DNA of 64,000 bases from Liolophura sinensis. Taxonomy: Eukaryota; Mollusca; Polyplacophora; Chitonida; Chitonidae. The DNA is taken from positions 3,908,501 through 3,972,500 of the forward strand of contig NC_088295.1 of assembly GCF_032854445.1 (NCBI RefSeq), given 5' to 3'. The notes below the pieces were generated by a model. It had not been told where the DNA came from. It did no database searches and was given only the letters and a program-made list of their open reading frames with translations. Numbering within the stretch: the stretch's first letter is position 1; each line of letters opens with the position of its first letter. Shown here piece after piece: positions 51,101 through 63,200 of this stretch. The translations under genes were made by a program, and so were the position numbers.

Positions 51101-54100
51101 TGACTACATCCTCACAGCTTGAACCCACCAAGCCACATGTAGCTTCTTTAGGGAGACTGGTTGCCTTAACAATCTGAGCACTAGAGTCCTTTGGATGCTC
51201 TGCTGGTATTCTGCTTTCTCTGTTTTGAGGGGGTGATACCTGGCTATGTCCATCACAACTATCTTCCCTCTCCTGTTTCTTCAGGCCGCCACTACAGGTG
51301 ACTACTTCTCGGACTCTCCCTCCACACCTGGACGCAGACTTGCCCATGACTCCCTCCACAAATGTGTATCTCCTACCCACGGGTTACTGGTGTAGGTGAA
51401 GTGCACATAAAGCACTGCTGGGCACCTTGATGTGAGTTCCACTTTAGCCAAACTTTTCAACCAATCATTAGCTGAATTAAGTCTTAGTTCACCACACAAA
51501 CACACACATGTGCAGGTGAAGTGTGAGATTCTACTGCAGGCAGACACAGATCCTGGCTAGAGAAAGTAGTCTTCTTTATGAAATTAATCATTGCATGCCA
51601 CGCTGACTGTATCACAAATGAGGCTCCAGAGAAGTGGTACATGGATGTGAAACCCTTACCACCCATTTTCTTAAACCCTTATACATGTATGAGACCTTGT
51701 GTTTAAGGGTTTCATCAAACACAGTGAGTGGAAAATGATTCAGTCACATTACCACCCAGAATTATTATTTTTTATTCTTTGGGCTACAAGCTTGCACAGC
51801 CCTAAGCCCACTCCACTGGTCCCCTCCTCGTGAGCCCCGTCCATCCTCTGCCTAGAGTCAGCAGGCCAGTGGACACACAGACCAAACCACATATGTTACC
51901 TTTCATTTGTAAGTTTGACACATGGGCAGGATTAGTGTCAGATTTCACGCTCTATTGCTCACAAGATTCCCAACACTACAGGCACTTTCATCCCTGAATC
52001 TATGAATAAAATGTAACAGTATATCTAGTGTTTTGTACATGACTCAAAAATCACTTGCCATCAATCTGTCTGAAGAATGTGCAAGTAATGTCATGAGGGA
52101 TATCCATAATGTCATGAGAATCTGCACTTCATCAGCGTCTGAATATAAGTCTTCAGGGTGTGAACATAATGCCACAAGGGTGAGTACATAATTGCATGAT
52201 GGCCTGCACATCTGTCATGAGGGTCTACACAGACACACACACACACATAATCTCATCAGGGCCTGCACATAATATCATGATGGTCTGCACATCTGTCATG
52301 AGGGTCTCCACAGACACACGCACACATAATCTCATCAGGGCCTGCACATAATATCATGATGGTCTGCACACATATGGAATGCGACAAGGGTCTGAACATA
52401 ATACCATGGCAGTATCCACACACTGTCACAAGATCTGCACACAATGCCATGAAGGTCTGCACATAATGTCATCCGACAGGGTCTGCACATGTCATCAGGG
52501 TCTGCACATACATGTATATCATGAAGGTATGTACGTAACATCACCCGTGTCTGCACATAATGCCACAAGGGCGTGCAAAAAATGTCACCAGCATTTGCCA
52601 ATAATGTCACATGGGTCTGCACAAAATGCCATGAAGGTCTGCACATAATGACACGAGGGCCTGCACATGTCACCAGGGCCTGGACATAATGCCAAAAGGG
52701 CTTGCAACAAAATGCCACAAGGGCCTGCACATAATGCCACGAGGGTCTACACATAACGTCACGTAGGTCTGCATATAATGTCATGAGGGTGTGCACATAC
52801 TGTCCTCAGCATGTGCACATAATGTCATGAGGGTGCGAACATAATGGCACGAGGGCTTGCACATGATGTCATGAGGATGCGCACATAATGCAATGAGGGT
52901 GTGCACATAATGTCATGAGGGTGCACACATTATGTCCTGAGGGGGTGTACATAATGTTATGAGGGTGTGCACATACTGTCCTGAGGATGCGCACATAATG
53001 TCATGAGGGTGCGAACATAATGGCACGAGGGCTTGCACATGATGTCATGAGGATGTGCACATAATGCAATGAGGGTGTGCACATAATGTCATGAGGGTGC
53101 ACACATTATGTCCTGAGGGGGTGTACATAATGTCATGAGGGTGCGCACATACTGTCCTGAGGGTGCGCACATAATGGCATGAGGGCTTGCACATGATGTA
53201 ATGAGGATGCGCACATGATGTAATGAGGATGCGCACATAATGCCGTGAGGGTCCACACATTATGTCCTGAGGGGGGTACATAATGTCTTGATGGTTTGCA
53301 CGTAATACTATGAGGGCTTGCACATAATGTAACAAGGGCTTGCACATAATGTCACAAGAGCCTGCACAAAATTTCATGAGGGTTTGCACATAATGCCATG
53401 AAGGCCTTGCACGTAATGTCATGAAGGCCTTGCACATAATGTCACAAGGGCCTGAATATAACATCATGAGGGCTTGCACATGTCATCAGGGCCTGCACAT
53501 AACAGCACCAAGGCCTCTCCATAATGTCATAAGGGCCTGCATATAATATCATGAGAGCTTGCATATAATGTCATAATCTGATATTGGTACAGTTAGAGTG
53601 CCACTAACATTGGATATTGCTGCCAAAAGTGATACCATCTGTCTGTGTTACACATCTAACAAACTCCTTGAACCTTGTAACTTACAGCACAACCAAGTAT
53701 TTGCCACAAGTTATACAATCTGCACATAAAACTGTTCACAGAATCATGTTTTCAGCCACTGTGGCCTAGGCGATTACCTGGGTCTATTATTCACCTTATA
53801 AGCTTATTAAAGGCTAAACACGTCGATGAGTAATATTAATATGAAGTGGAAGTAATACTCATGGTGACTTTTCTATTTGTTTGATTCGTTTTGTTTTTTT
53901 TGACTTGAGAGCTAGTCCTGAGGGGGTTCCATGAGCTTGGCAGCATGAACCACTTTTCCTAACAGGTTTGTCATGTACAAAACAAGGGCTCATCAAGGGT
54001 GTTCTCTGGTCCAACTAACAGGTTTGTCATGTACAAAACAAGGGCTCATCAAGGGTGTTCTCTGGCCCAAATAACAGGTTTGTCATGTACAAAACAAGGG

Positions 54101-56503
54101 CTCATCAAGGGTGTTCTCTGGTCCAACTAACAGGTTTGTCATGTACAAAACAAGGGCTCATCAAGGGTGTTCTCTGGTCCAACTAAAAGTGAACTCTTAA
54201 ACAACTTGCCTACATATTGAAGGCATAACTGACTGCATGTATGATGTACAGTCTGAGATGGTTCAGACGTTGAATTTGCATTATAAATGACATGGTTGCC
54301 AGCGAAGTCCAATTCCATGACTTTTACTGTACTATACCATGAGGCGATGCTGTCTGACTTTCTGACCGGCCATCTAAATAAAAAAACAATGCCTAACATG
54401 TCTGAAACTTTAACAAAAATACTCCCTGGAAACATTGGTGACTACATACAGTGGCCCATATCTGCTTTTTGGCCCTTATAAGTTATTACCATCCAAAACG
54501 ATTCTGTTCCTAAAGCTCTGTTTGCTAAAAAGATTGCGATGTCTTGAAAGTGCAACGACAATAGACTGATTTCTGGCAACCATCAAGGAGAAATTTAAGT
54601 GCATTCCTTGCTTAAATGATTGGATGTCGCTTCTCAAATGTTGACATTTTCAACAAATGATTCCTTTTCAGCACAAGCAAACTCTGTCTGACCTGTCCAA
54701 ATTGGGTCTGAAAAGTTGTGACCTTACTTCTATATAAGGAATCGAAGAACTCCAAATCATCTAATACCATGCGCACATATGTATGTATGCTTAGAGATTT
54801 TCGTCATACTTTGCAGTTCTATGACCATGAGGAGTCATTAGCTGTGTGTACATTCTGTGTCTTCTTGTGGCATGGCGAGCCCTTGCTGCCTAAGTGCTGC
54901 CCACACTGAAGATGTCAGACAAGACACCCAACCCAGTCACATTATGCTGACACTGGGCCAAACAGTCCTGTTTCCCTGCTCTAATCTCTCAGTGCTGAGT
55001 GCCAAGAGAGACACCAAAAATTTGGGTACCATTTTTAAAGTTTGTTTGGTGTGACCCAACTGGGTTTGATACTAGTTTAATTAAATTAAACGCTGATGTA
55101 TATTTTCAACAATTTATGATATTTATCTGGGCCAAAAGCCGTCATTCCATTCCGCGAAGCATTTGCGGAATGAAGAGGGCCTGTAAATCCACTTTTGTGA
55201 TTAAAGAAGTGATCTCATTAAGCCAGATGCCAATTCAGGTGTCAGTTGCCAAATCCAAACCTAATGTCAAAAAAGTGTGTGCGATGTGTGTTTGTGCAAA
55301 CGTGGTGATATTGTTTTAAATTTGCCTGATATAGCTGTTTTAATCTGAATATCAAACTGGCAACTGGTATCAAATTTATTTTTGAATATCGAACTGGCAA
55401 TCGTGAGCTGGCATCTAACTTCAGGCACATAGTGGATTTTCGTGTCTTTTGGTGTGGGGTTCAGAGATTTTAGGACACCCGATTCGCCACGACAGCACAA
55501 AGTTACTTTGATGAGTGAGATTTCAATACCATCTTGACTTGGGAATGGATATACACTTGCACAAGTGGTAATGCAAGTCATGTACACCAGAAATAGGCGA
55601 GTGTTGCCGTTTTGGAGTGGATTTAACGGCCCACTTCGTCCGCAAATTGCCTTGCGGAGTGTACCTACCAAGTTTTTAAATTCAATGATTACACTTTGAG
55701 GCAGGTAAATATCAGAAATTGGTGAAAATAGACCTCAACGTTTAATTAAACTGAATGATCAGGTTTGATATCAGGTAAATAAAATGGTCTAACTTATTAA
55801 TTTAGCAGTTAAATATGCTGAAAGCTATACTGTTCTTACCTCCTAATACACTTCATACTCTTTTATCCTTTTGGAAAGTAAAGTACTGTCAAGGCTGCTT
55901 TTCCTACCTGTATAGGTATAAACCATTCAATATAGCCCTGAAAGACTCAGTATACGCTCTTAAGAGACTCTCGCCATTTTGAGCACCCAAGTGCATGTCC
56001 TGCTTCACAGTGGAGTAGTGGGAAGATGGCAGTATTCACCGAGGAGCGAATGCCATGGAAGCCTTCATGGCTGTAACAAATCTATTCCAAATCGCGTACG
56101 GACGTATGGAGGCGGAGGCGGTGCGTTTGTGTCTTTTATTTGAGACACAACACTGGCAACACTGGTTCGATAACAAAGAGAATCGGCCTGGACCTTCGTT
56201 GAGCACGAAATTGACATTATAAGCGTCGAGACTCCAACAAAGCTAGGGCAGTATAAGAAAAAAGTTGGAGTCCTTCGAGGCTACATTCAATGTAACTATG
56301 TTACTAGGGCAAGTTGTCGTCACAATGTTGTTGTTGTATGCAGTGATCTCTCATGTAGCTACTAGTAAACCAGCGTTAAGAAAAAAGTGTTCATTACTCA
56401 CCACGGGACAAGGCGGCTTGTGATAAGACGGTACTCTGTACATCCCATCTGGAAGCGTCATTCCAATTTCATCAGATCTGTAATATGGTTTTAAATAATA
56501 CAT
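45102..56503 (-). CDS. AIMP2: AIMP2, aminoacyl-tRNA synthetase complex-interacting multifunctional protein 2, 4 coding exons, 303 aa
   Basis: Minus-strand coding exons: 56503-56402, 48935-48750, 47989-47764, 45499-45102; 912 nt, in phase. The N-terminus MYYLKPYYRSDEIG and the MYRVPSYH motif resemble human AIMP2, and this fixes the start although a Met codon lies 10 codons upstream in the same frame. A leucine-rich coiled coil (LSELEQRQEVILQRLAQLQQ, about 48-75) is followed by a thioredoxin-like half (DIVVNADPDKPPLSLFIILK, about 102-121) and a GST-C-like half (about 180-300, GEANIARYLARLF, NSKEKAAAVRNLNSRLGKND, LADIVVWSALQQVG, PANVQKW). It is a non-catalytic scaffold of the cytosolic multi-synthetase complex; human AIMP2 has 320 aa. 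Intron 1 (7.5 kb) is mostly minisatellites and an inverted-repeat element; exon 3 abuts a 21-bp array. Confidence 0.95.
45571..45682 (-). mobile_element. tRNA-derived SINE, truncated copy in AIMP2 intron 3
   Basis: GTTTTACGCTGTACTCAAGA, TATTTCACTTTATATACGAC and ATTATGGTGGGCGAAAACTG match the copy at 40783-41017. Confidence 0.7.
45765..45814. repeat. Perfect 50-bp palindrome with AT centre
   Basis: Arm ATTTTGTACTCGCACC (45765-45780), a centre of (AT)9, and the exact reverse complement GGTGCGAGTACAAAAT (45799-45814). More (TA)n follows to about 45830. Confidence 0.95.
46215..46768. repeat. Minisatellite, unit 63 bp, AIMP2 intron 3
   Basis: About nine units of GTGGATGAATCAGTCAGGAT, CAAGACAAATGTGTCACAAC, AAAGTCTTCAGTGGTCCTAT, AAA. 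Because 63 is a multiple of three, two plus-strand frames stay open for more than 180 codons; these are artefacts. Confidence 0.95.
47040..47755. repeat. Minisatellite, unit 21 bp, abutting the AIMP2 exon 3 donor
   Basis: About 30 units of CACCACAGAGGGATAGGAGT A. The end lies within about 10 bp of the minus-strand donor (GTGAGT, 47758-47763). The period of exactly seven codons keeps frames open on both strands (HHRGIGV on plus, SVVYSYP on minus); neither is a gene. Confidence 0.95.
48531..48691. mobile_element. Small inverted-repeat (MITE-like) element, AIMP2 intron 2
   Basis: Left end ACCTGGGCTCAGTTTCATAA and, at the right, the reverse complement of ACCTGGGCCCAGTTTCACGA. About 160 bp in total, with an AT-rich middle holding three ATATCGTAAGAC-like phrases. 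No clear target-site duplication. Confidence 0.55.
48686..48767 (-). pseudogene. Partial duplicate of the end of AIMP2 exon 2
   Basis: In the intron just after exon 2, minus-strand sequence at 48739-48686 would read GISMVKSSPVCTPGPS, against GIPLVNFSPVCTPGPS at the end of exon 2. The two stretches are about 82 bp apart. The copy has no donor and runs into the MITE-like element. Confidence 0.6.
48995..49610. repeat. Minisatellite, unit about 107 bp, AIMP2 intron 1
   Basis: About five to six diverged units with ACACCATGCCACAGGCACCA, CAGTATACTGACTGCCTGTG, TCTTCTTCTAACAGGCTAGT and ACATACAGGTATGTAGTGCT. It starts about 60 bp from the exon 2 acceptor. The 154-codon minus frame here is an artefact. 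Confidence 0.85.
49935..50505. repeat. Minisatellite, unit about 20 bp, AIMP2 intron 1
   Basis: About 27 units of ATCTGCCTGGGTTTAACTGT and close variants. Confidence 0.9.
50506..52059. other. AIMP2 intron 1 segment without assigned gene
   Basis: Mostly unique-looking sequence. The minus strand carries three overlapping open frames (51666-51484, 51547-51302, 51380-50895, the last 161 codons). They are not low-complexity and show no domain I recognise. Nothing else was identified. Confidence 0.3.
52060..53590. repeat. Minisatellite, unit about 22 bp, AIMP2 intron 1
   Basis: About 65 variants of GCACATAATGTCATGAGGGT GT. A block of about 180-190 bp (ATAATGGCACGAGGGCTTGC, ACATGATGTCATGAGGATG ...) is itself duplicated near 52840-53110. 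Open frames of 144-153 codons inside are artefacts. Confidence 0.9.
53961..54186. repeat. Four near-identical 56-bp tandem units, AIMP2 intron 1
   Basis: Units begin at 53961, 54017, 54073 and 54129: AACAGGTTTGTCATGTACAA, AACAAGGGCTCATCAAGGGT, GTTCTCTGGTCCAACT. Almost no divergence, which indicates a recent event. Confidence 0.95.
55074..55752. mobile_element. Long inverted-repeat element (foldback/MITE-like), AIMP2 intron 1
   Basis: Two blocks of the left side recur in reverse complement at the right. Outer: AGTTTAATTAAATTAAACGC ... TATTTTCAACAATTTATGAT (from 55074) against 55752 leftward. Inner: TCCGCGAAGCATTTGCGGAA ... GGGCCTGTAAATCCACT (about 55151-55193) against TCCGCAAGGCAATTTGCGGA ... 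GGGCCGTTAAATCCACT (about 55657-55613). The loop is about 420 bp with no transposase frame. Confidence 0.6.
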
Positions 56504-57284
56504 TTTTCTGTCTTGCCCTGAAGACCTTACCACGTTTTCGGTATGACAAAATGACCCAAGTCACAGGAACACCCTTCCATGCGATATCGATTTCACATTT
56601 AACTACAACAAACCATACACCGGAAATCATGTCTATAGAAGGCACATACGACTAAGGTAAATTTCCGGCAATGCAAATGAACAGAAACCGATGTTACAGA
56701 CATTTTCATTGGTTAATCCTTTTCGAGCAAACCTGTAACCATTTACAAATTACGGCTGACAATCGGTGTTAATGGGTCAGCACAACTTGCGATGAGAAGA
56801 ACAAACTCCTAGTATGGTTACACAAGGCATAATATTACCTTAAGACTTTGAACCTTTTGGTTAAAACTGGAATTTTGCTTTCATTTTTCGATTATTTGTC
56901 CAATAAAACAAGCGCTTTCATCAAATACAAGGCAGCCCTGACATGAATCAAAACTATAATTTTCTCAAAATCTCATCGCCAGGGTTTGAATATTGTCTGT
57001 TTTAAGACTTTGTAAAAGTATCTCTACATTTTCTTCACCTTATGGATTGTGATTAAGGTGAAAAAAATCTGTTTAGAAGTGAAAAGTTGAGTTCATTGTC
57101 AGTCCGCTTTTCACAAGTGCCCTCCATTTAGTCACGTGACCTGAGTTTGGGAAAATGGCGGCTTCCAAAAATTTTCAACATGGATTCGAAAACTAATCAA
57201 ATCGCGGGACAACACATGGTGGTCGTCCAGTACTGTATGCTTAGGAAAGCCGGGGACCTGTCTAGTGGATAACACGTACTCAGA
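56504..57284. promoter_or_regulatory. Shared upstream region of AIMP2 and BPTF
   Basis: About 780 bp separate the two start codons on opposite strands. A GTCACGTGAC palindrome (E-box, 57131-57140) and a YY1-type AAAATGGCGGC (57152-57162) lie 120-155 bp before the BPTF ATG; YY1 sites of this form usually sit just at or after the start of transcription. There is no TATA box. Confidence 0.55.
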
Positions 57285-60200
57285 ATGTCAACAAGAGGAA
57301 AGCGAGGTAGGGGTCGACCACCAAAAACTCCTTCTTCGACTGGAAGAACAAATTTTCTCAAACGGCCTCGAGCTTACGGTGGCTCGGAGCCGAACTCTCG
57401 GTCGAGTACGCCGGTGAGTACCAGGGGAAAACCCAGAGAAGCAGCCCAGAAGAGTAGAAGCTTTATACAGAATCTCTATGATGACGGGGATTATGACAAC
57501 TGTCTGAATGATTTGGATGTAGATCGGTCTAGTGATGTAACTGATTTGGATGCCAACTTCGATGTTGATAGCAGTGAATCGTCGGACGAATCGGAGTCTG
57601 TATATAGTGAAGCCAGTTACAGTACCATCAGCTCATTTGGACGCCGGAAATTGTTTCCAAGGAGGCCCAGAACTCCAGATTTGTACGATGAAAGGGAAAT
57701 ACCACCCTTGACACTCCCCACAAGTGCTTCAGATCTTCTATTAGAAACGAGTAAATTAATGCAAACTATTGGGATCTATGAAGTGCTGAGACATTTTAGA
57801 ACAATATTACGCCTGTCACCATATACTTTTGAGGACTTTTGTGTTGCTCTCCTGAGTGATGAGCAGAGTGCCTTGCTTGCTGAAACTCACATATCTTTAC
57901 TGAAATCTTTGCTAAGAGAGGAAGATTCAAATAACACTACCTTCGGCCCACAAGACCTAAAGGACAGCATTAATATCACTTTGATTTTCAATGATGGCCT
58001 AACTTGGGCAGAGCTGGTCAGATCATACCTTGATAGTGACACACATGAGGAATTTAAATCTGCTATTAAACCACTTGAAAAACCTGACTATCCATTTGTC
58101 ACTGTTGACGATAAACTTACCGTTCTACAGTGTCTCACAGACTTGTTTTTAGGGACCAACGCAGTTCGTGAAGAAATCTTGAATGAGGGAAACATACGCT
58201 ATGATGACCACTGCCGATCGTGTCACAGGTAAATGCCAAGTGTTCATTCTGAAAGATTTAAAAGTAATTGGCTTACCGTACTATAAGAGTTTCATCAGAA
58301 ATAGCTGTATATATATAATTAAAACTGAGGTGCATTTTGGACTTGCAGTAAAGTGTTGATTCATGTGCATTATAATCATCATGTTCTTTTGTTTTGTCTC
58401 ATGTATGACCAGTTCTGCTTAATTGTATAGATACATCTCTCGAAACAGCTGTTGGTAATCATTTTAGCCCTACAAACAGTACACAAAACAAATTTAAATT
58501 TCTGCTTTTTCATCAGAATTATTTTACAGAATTAAAAATAAGCTTTTCACGTTCATTAATTTTATACACGATATATTCTTGGTTCATATGTCTTTCAAGA
58601 ATGTACAAAATGCTTTATATCATATACTTGTATGTTTATTGTATGATGTTATCAAAAGAATTGTTTGCTTCAGTAAAGTCCTATATATTTTGTTTACGTT
58701 TCAGACTGGGGGACCTGCTATGCTGTGAAACCTGTCCTGCTGTGTATCATTTAGCTTGTGTGGACCCTCCCATGGAGGCAGTGCCCGAGGATGACTGGTT
58801 GTGCAGTGTCTGCAGGGCGCATCAGGTACATGTTCCAGAACTGTCTCCTACCACAGTATGTATTTTGCAGCATTTTCTGCTGAGTCTTTAAGAGTTTAAT
58901 TTTAAAATATAACACCAAACTTTCTTGATGTTGCTGAAAATGACCAAAGGCTAACAACCAGAGTTAAAACTTTTTTGTTTGTATTCCAGGTCAAGGGAGT
59001 TACAGAGTGTGTTTCTGAGGCAGAAAAGAGCGGGCTTCTGTGCAGACAGGAGCCCCTTGGTTATGATCGCCAAGGCAGGAAGTACTGGTTCCTGGTGCGG
59101 CGTATTATTGTGTATGTAGAGAATGTTTTACATTCATACCATCCCTCCAGTCATTGTGCCAACCTGAATTCTGTACAAATATAATAAGTTTATTGGAAGG
59201 GCTGTTAGTGCCATTTGTTACTATGTCCTTTTTGCCAGTTTGTTACCTAGGCATTTCATCATTGGATGAAGTGTACAACCAATCAAATCAGCTTGATCCC
59301 ATGCCAGTTTCTTCAGCAACTTGGTTGCCAGCTGACTCTTCTTTTCAACTGTAACAGGACCATCAAAGCAGAGTTTTATCCTGAAAACATTTGCTGGCTA
59401 ATGAATCTCTGATAAAGGGAGCCTTGAACATCAGACCATGTTATGTGTATAGGGGTATGCAGATTGCAAACGAAGGGGAACAACTCAGGGTCATACATTG
59501 ACTGGCTATTCTGTATTTATTGTCTGGATGCGTATTGGTACAGTATGAAAATATTGTCTGTTGCTTATTTTTGATCATAAATAAGTGAATACATTTTGAA
59601 GTGCATGACATGCTTTTGATAAAATGAGCATGCTTGGATATAATCACAATATATTATTTTCAGCACAAAAAATGTTTTTGTGGTTTGAATATATATGGAC
59701 GTTTTTGCCATTCAGAGAGAGTGAGACTGAAGTATGGTATTACTCCACCAAGGCTCATTTGGATGAACTCATCTCTACCCTGGATGGTGAGGAATGGGAG
59801 AAGGATCTGGTGTACAATCTAATAGAAATAAAGGACGATATAACTAAGCAGATGAGAATCACTGAGGAGCTCACCAACAGTTGTAAGGGGAATAAGAAAT
59901 CAACACTTGAGATAGAGAGTGGTAAGCTTATAACAGTTTCTTCATCTTGACATTACAGTGTGATAGATCTGTGTGTATAAAAAAGGATCTTCAGTATGAT
60001 TAAATCCCTTTTCAAGAATAATGTTTTAAATATACTCAAAATGACATAATCACACAGGATTATCACATGAGAAATCCCTGATAAGTGCTCATGGACTAAG
60101 AAAGATAGGCTGTCTGCAGGGTTCTCTGTGTAAACAATTTGTACAAAAAAAGGAGATATCCTTGATTCAGACACCTAGCCAGGATTTATGAAAGGCATGG

Positions 60201-63200
60201 GGATGAGTGTCCTAACCATAATAGCTGGTTGTTGCTGTTCCCGGCCGCCAAGAACTTGTCCCTCGCTGGAGATGGCTATGTTGTGATTCAAGACCAGTTT
60301 AGATCTATGTCACGGTTTAAATATATCTCAGTATTAATTAAATGTCATCTGTGGAATGTATCAATTAAATCTCCTCCACTGTTGATAAAAAATGGACATT
60401 TTCACATATATGTAAGCCTTGTCTGCAGTTATGTACATTGCAAGTATCACATTATATGCATTGCTTACAGGGGAAGAACTTTTTTTTAAATGAAGTACTC
60501 TTCAGCAGACAATATTAACTTAAGACCTAAACAGTAGGGAATTGTTTTATTTTATGTTTATTTCATATATTTTTTTCATTTATTTTATTTTTGTTATTTG
60601 CACTACATAAAATACAACTAGCACCATGGACATGAATGTTATTAGTTCAGGAATTACTACTAATAGTTTTGGGTAAGAAATTTGAAACACTGACGTCACT
60701 TAATTCAGTCTGTAAAGTCAGTCACTTAAGTTATTTGTAAAATTCATACCATTTGAACCCTGGTTTTTCTCAAAAAAAAAAAAAAAAATCATTTTCTTGA
60801 ATAGTTATGCTCGAGGAGTACTTTGTATAAAGGTTTTCCTATCATGTAATATTATATGAATCTTTAAGATAGAGGGCTGACTCGGAAGATGTTGTTGTTG
60901 TCGCTTTGCCAGTTGCATTTGCCCTTTTCATATTAAAAGATGGAGTACACTTTTTCTGTGTGGCTAGTCTTTCGTGAGTGAACTGACAATTCCTCTCCAG
61001 GCGACCCTAACTGGGCACACTGTTGGCAATGTTGTGCAAACTTGTTGATGCGAGTTTGTCAATGCACGGCTGCACATTATATATACGCAGTTGGCTGAAT
61101 GTTAGAATCTCTGAACCTCCTTTTGCGGTTCCGATTTTACAGTTACTCTTTAATAATTGGAGGGAAATTATCCTCCCGCAATCGGTAGAGTTGTTCAGTG
61201 AATGCGATACAAGGCTGATGAAAGTATTTACAGTTTTGCAGAAAAGGACTGCAAATCGGATAAAGTGTTTTTTAGAGGCAGGGCGTACTGCCCTGTGGCT
61301 TCACAGAGGCATGCCGGACCTCCAGACAGGCATTTTGCTGTGCCTCGCAATAAACTGCTAACTCGGGGTCTGTTAATTTGTATGCAAGTAAGTCATAGAA
61401 AGCAATATGCAGTGGTTATTACACTCATGTCTTTTAGCTCTATTACTTATAACTTTTATGACTGGGAAGCACAGACACCCAGCAGCTGTGGTGGATGTGC
61501 TTTTATTGAGCCTCATGGCACCAGTGCCAGTAGATTCATGATTGGAAGACCTCAGAATATAAACAGACAGTCAGTGAAGTGGCGTGAGCCCACCAAGAAA
61601 CTTCTGAGGTGTAAGTCCTGTGTAAGTCATGGTCTACATTGGAACAAAAGCAACAGTTGGGTTGCATAAAATCTGATGCGTTGTTGCTTTCAGGAATGTC
61701 TGTTTTTCGTGAGTTATTTATGTGAAAGGTAAGGGTAATTGTGAAATCTCCAGAGAAAATAACACAGATATCTCTCTCTTCTCCTGCTGATTTGTATAGG
61801 CAACCTGTCGGCATGATGTAGGATCTGTTTGAGGAGACATTTGACACAGCACTACATGAGTACCACTGTGTTCACCAGTTGCCTGTCTGGTCTTTGAGAG
61901 GGCATATAAAACTTTTATGGTTGGTTTTTCTCCCATGGGCTATATTCAGCGAAGGAGCCAACATGTCCGATAAAGAGATTATTTCACCCTGTCCCCTTGC
62001 ACAGCCATGTAGATTTCAGTGTAGAATATTCTGTGCTTATTGGGTGCTGTTGAACACTGTATTAATGAACCCTGTATTTGAACTTGCATTATCATGAAAT
62101 CTGGAAGTATTATGATAATCTTAATTATATATACATATTACTGCAATTTGAATTTTTCCTGCCACAGCTCAACTGCTGAAGACTCAGGCAGAACGAGCAG
62201 TGAAGAAAGCCGAGGAAGCCAGGCTTAAAGCTGAGGAGGAAGAGAGACGGAGAGAAGAGGAGGAAAAGCAGAGAGAGGAGGAGGAAGAAAAGCACAGACA
62301 AGAAGAGGAAAAGCGCAGACAAGATGAGGAGGAACAAAAGCTAAAAGAGGAGAGCAAGGAAGAAGAATATAAAATAGACAATGACCAAGAGACAAATCTA
62401 CAAGTACGTGACCAAAAATGTTGCCTGGTATTTGTGAGATATGTTGCATGCGTCTGCCTGAAGACTTGATTTTGATTTTCAATATCTATCAATTTGTCTG
62501 CCTTTCTGACCTGTGCTGTTAAGACAAAGTACCAAGTAGTGAAATAAGGAAGCTGAATTTAATGCAGCGTCTAACTGTGTCATTTTTGTGATTGTCACGA
62601 AAGCATTTGAAATGATTTGATTGGGAGAATTTCGTTTACATATGCCCCCCATCCGAAAAGGAATGATTTGGATAAATTACAGTACAAGTAATGATGTGAA
62701 AGACTTCAACCATAAAAACACTATAATCTGTCTTTTTTTTGTTAGCTAGTAAATTTTAGAATGAGAAAGCTATATATTTTTTTCAATCTAGGAAATGCAG
62801 TCATTGGCTAAACACTCTTCACAAACTGCCACAGTTGTGAGTACAACATCTGTGACAAGCCTGACCAATTGTGATGGGGTAATCTCACAGAAGGAGATGT
62901 CAGAAACTATGATTGTGACAACGACGCACACCAAGACAACATCTGTGGTTGTCAATTCTAAAAGCTCTGAGAGAACTGACAGCTCAGGGAAGATGGCGAA
63001 CGATCAGCTCACGGACAAACACAATCCCAATAAAAACTGCAATAACACAAATAATCGCCCTGAGGGGGCTGTGCTGTTCAATGTTCAGTCAGTGTTCCCC
63101 AATGCCAAGGCCCAAGTCACAAATAACGTGGATGGGTCAGATGGAGATGGAACTGAGGAAGCGAAGACATGCAGCACGGATGAAAAAAGTGGGGAGACAG

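Noticed and set aside
52335..53479. Minus-strand frames of 153 and 144 codons with MCRPSWHYVQ-like repeats
   Set aside because: Artefact of the 22-bp array; 22-bp period variants keep frames open by chance.
55267..55671. 134-codon minus-strand frame
   Set aside because: It covers the loop and one arm of the inverted-repeat element and has no transposase-like motif.
61023..61669. Overlapping 112- and 155-codon frames in BPTF intron 4
   Set aside because: No recognisable domain and no phase-compatible splice partners with the flanking BPTF exons.
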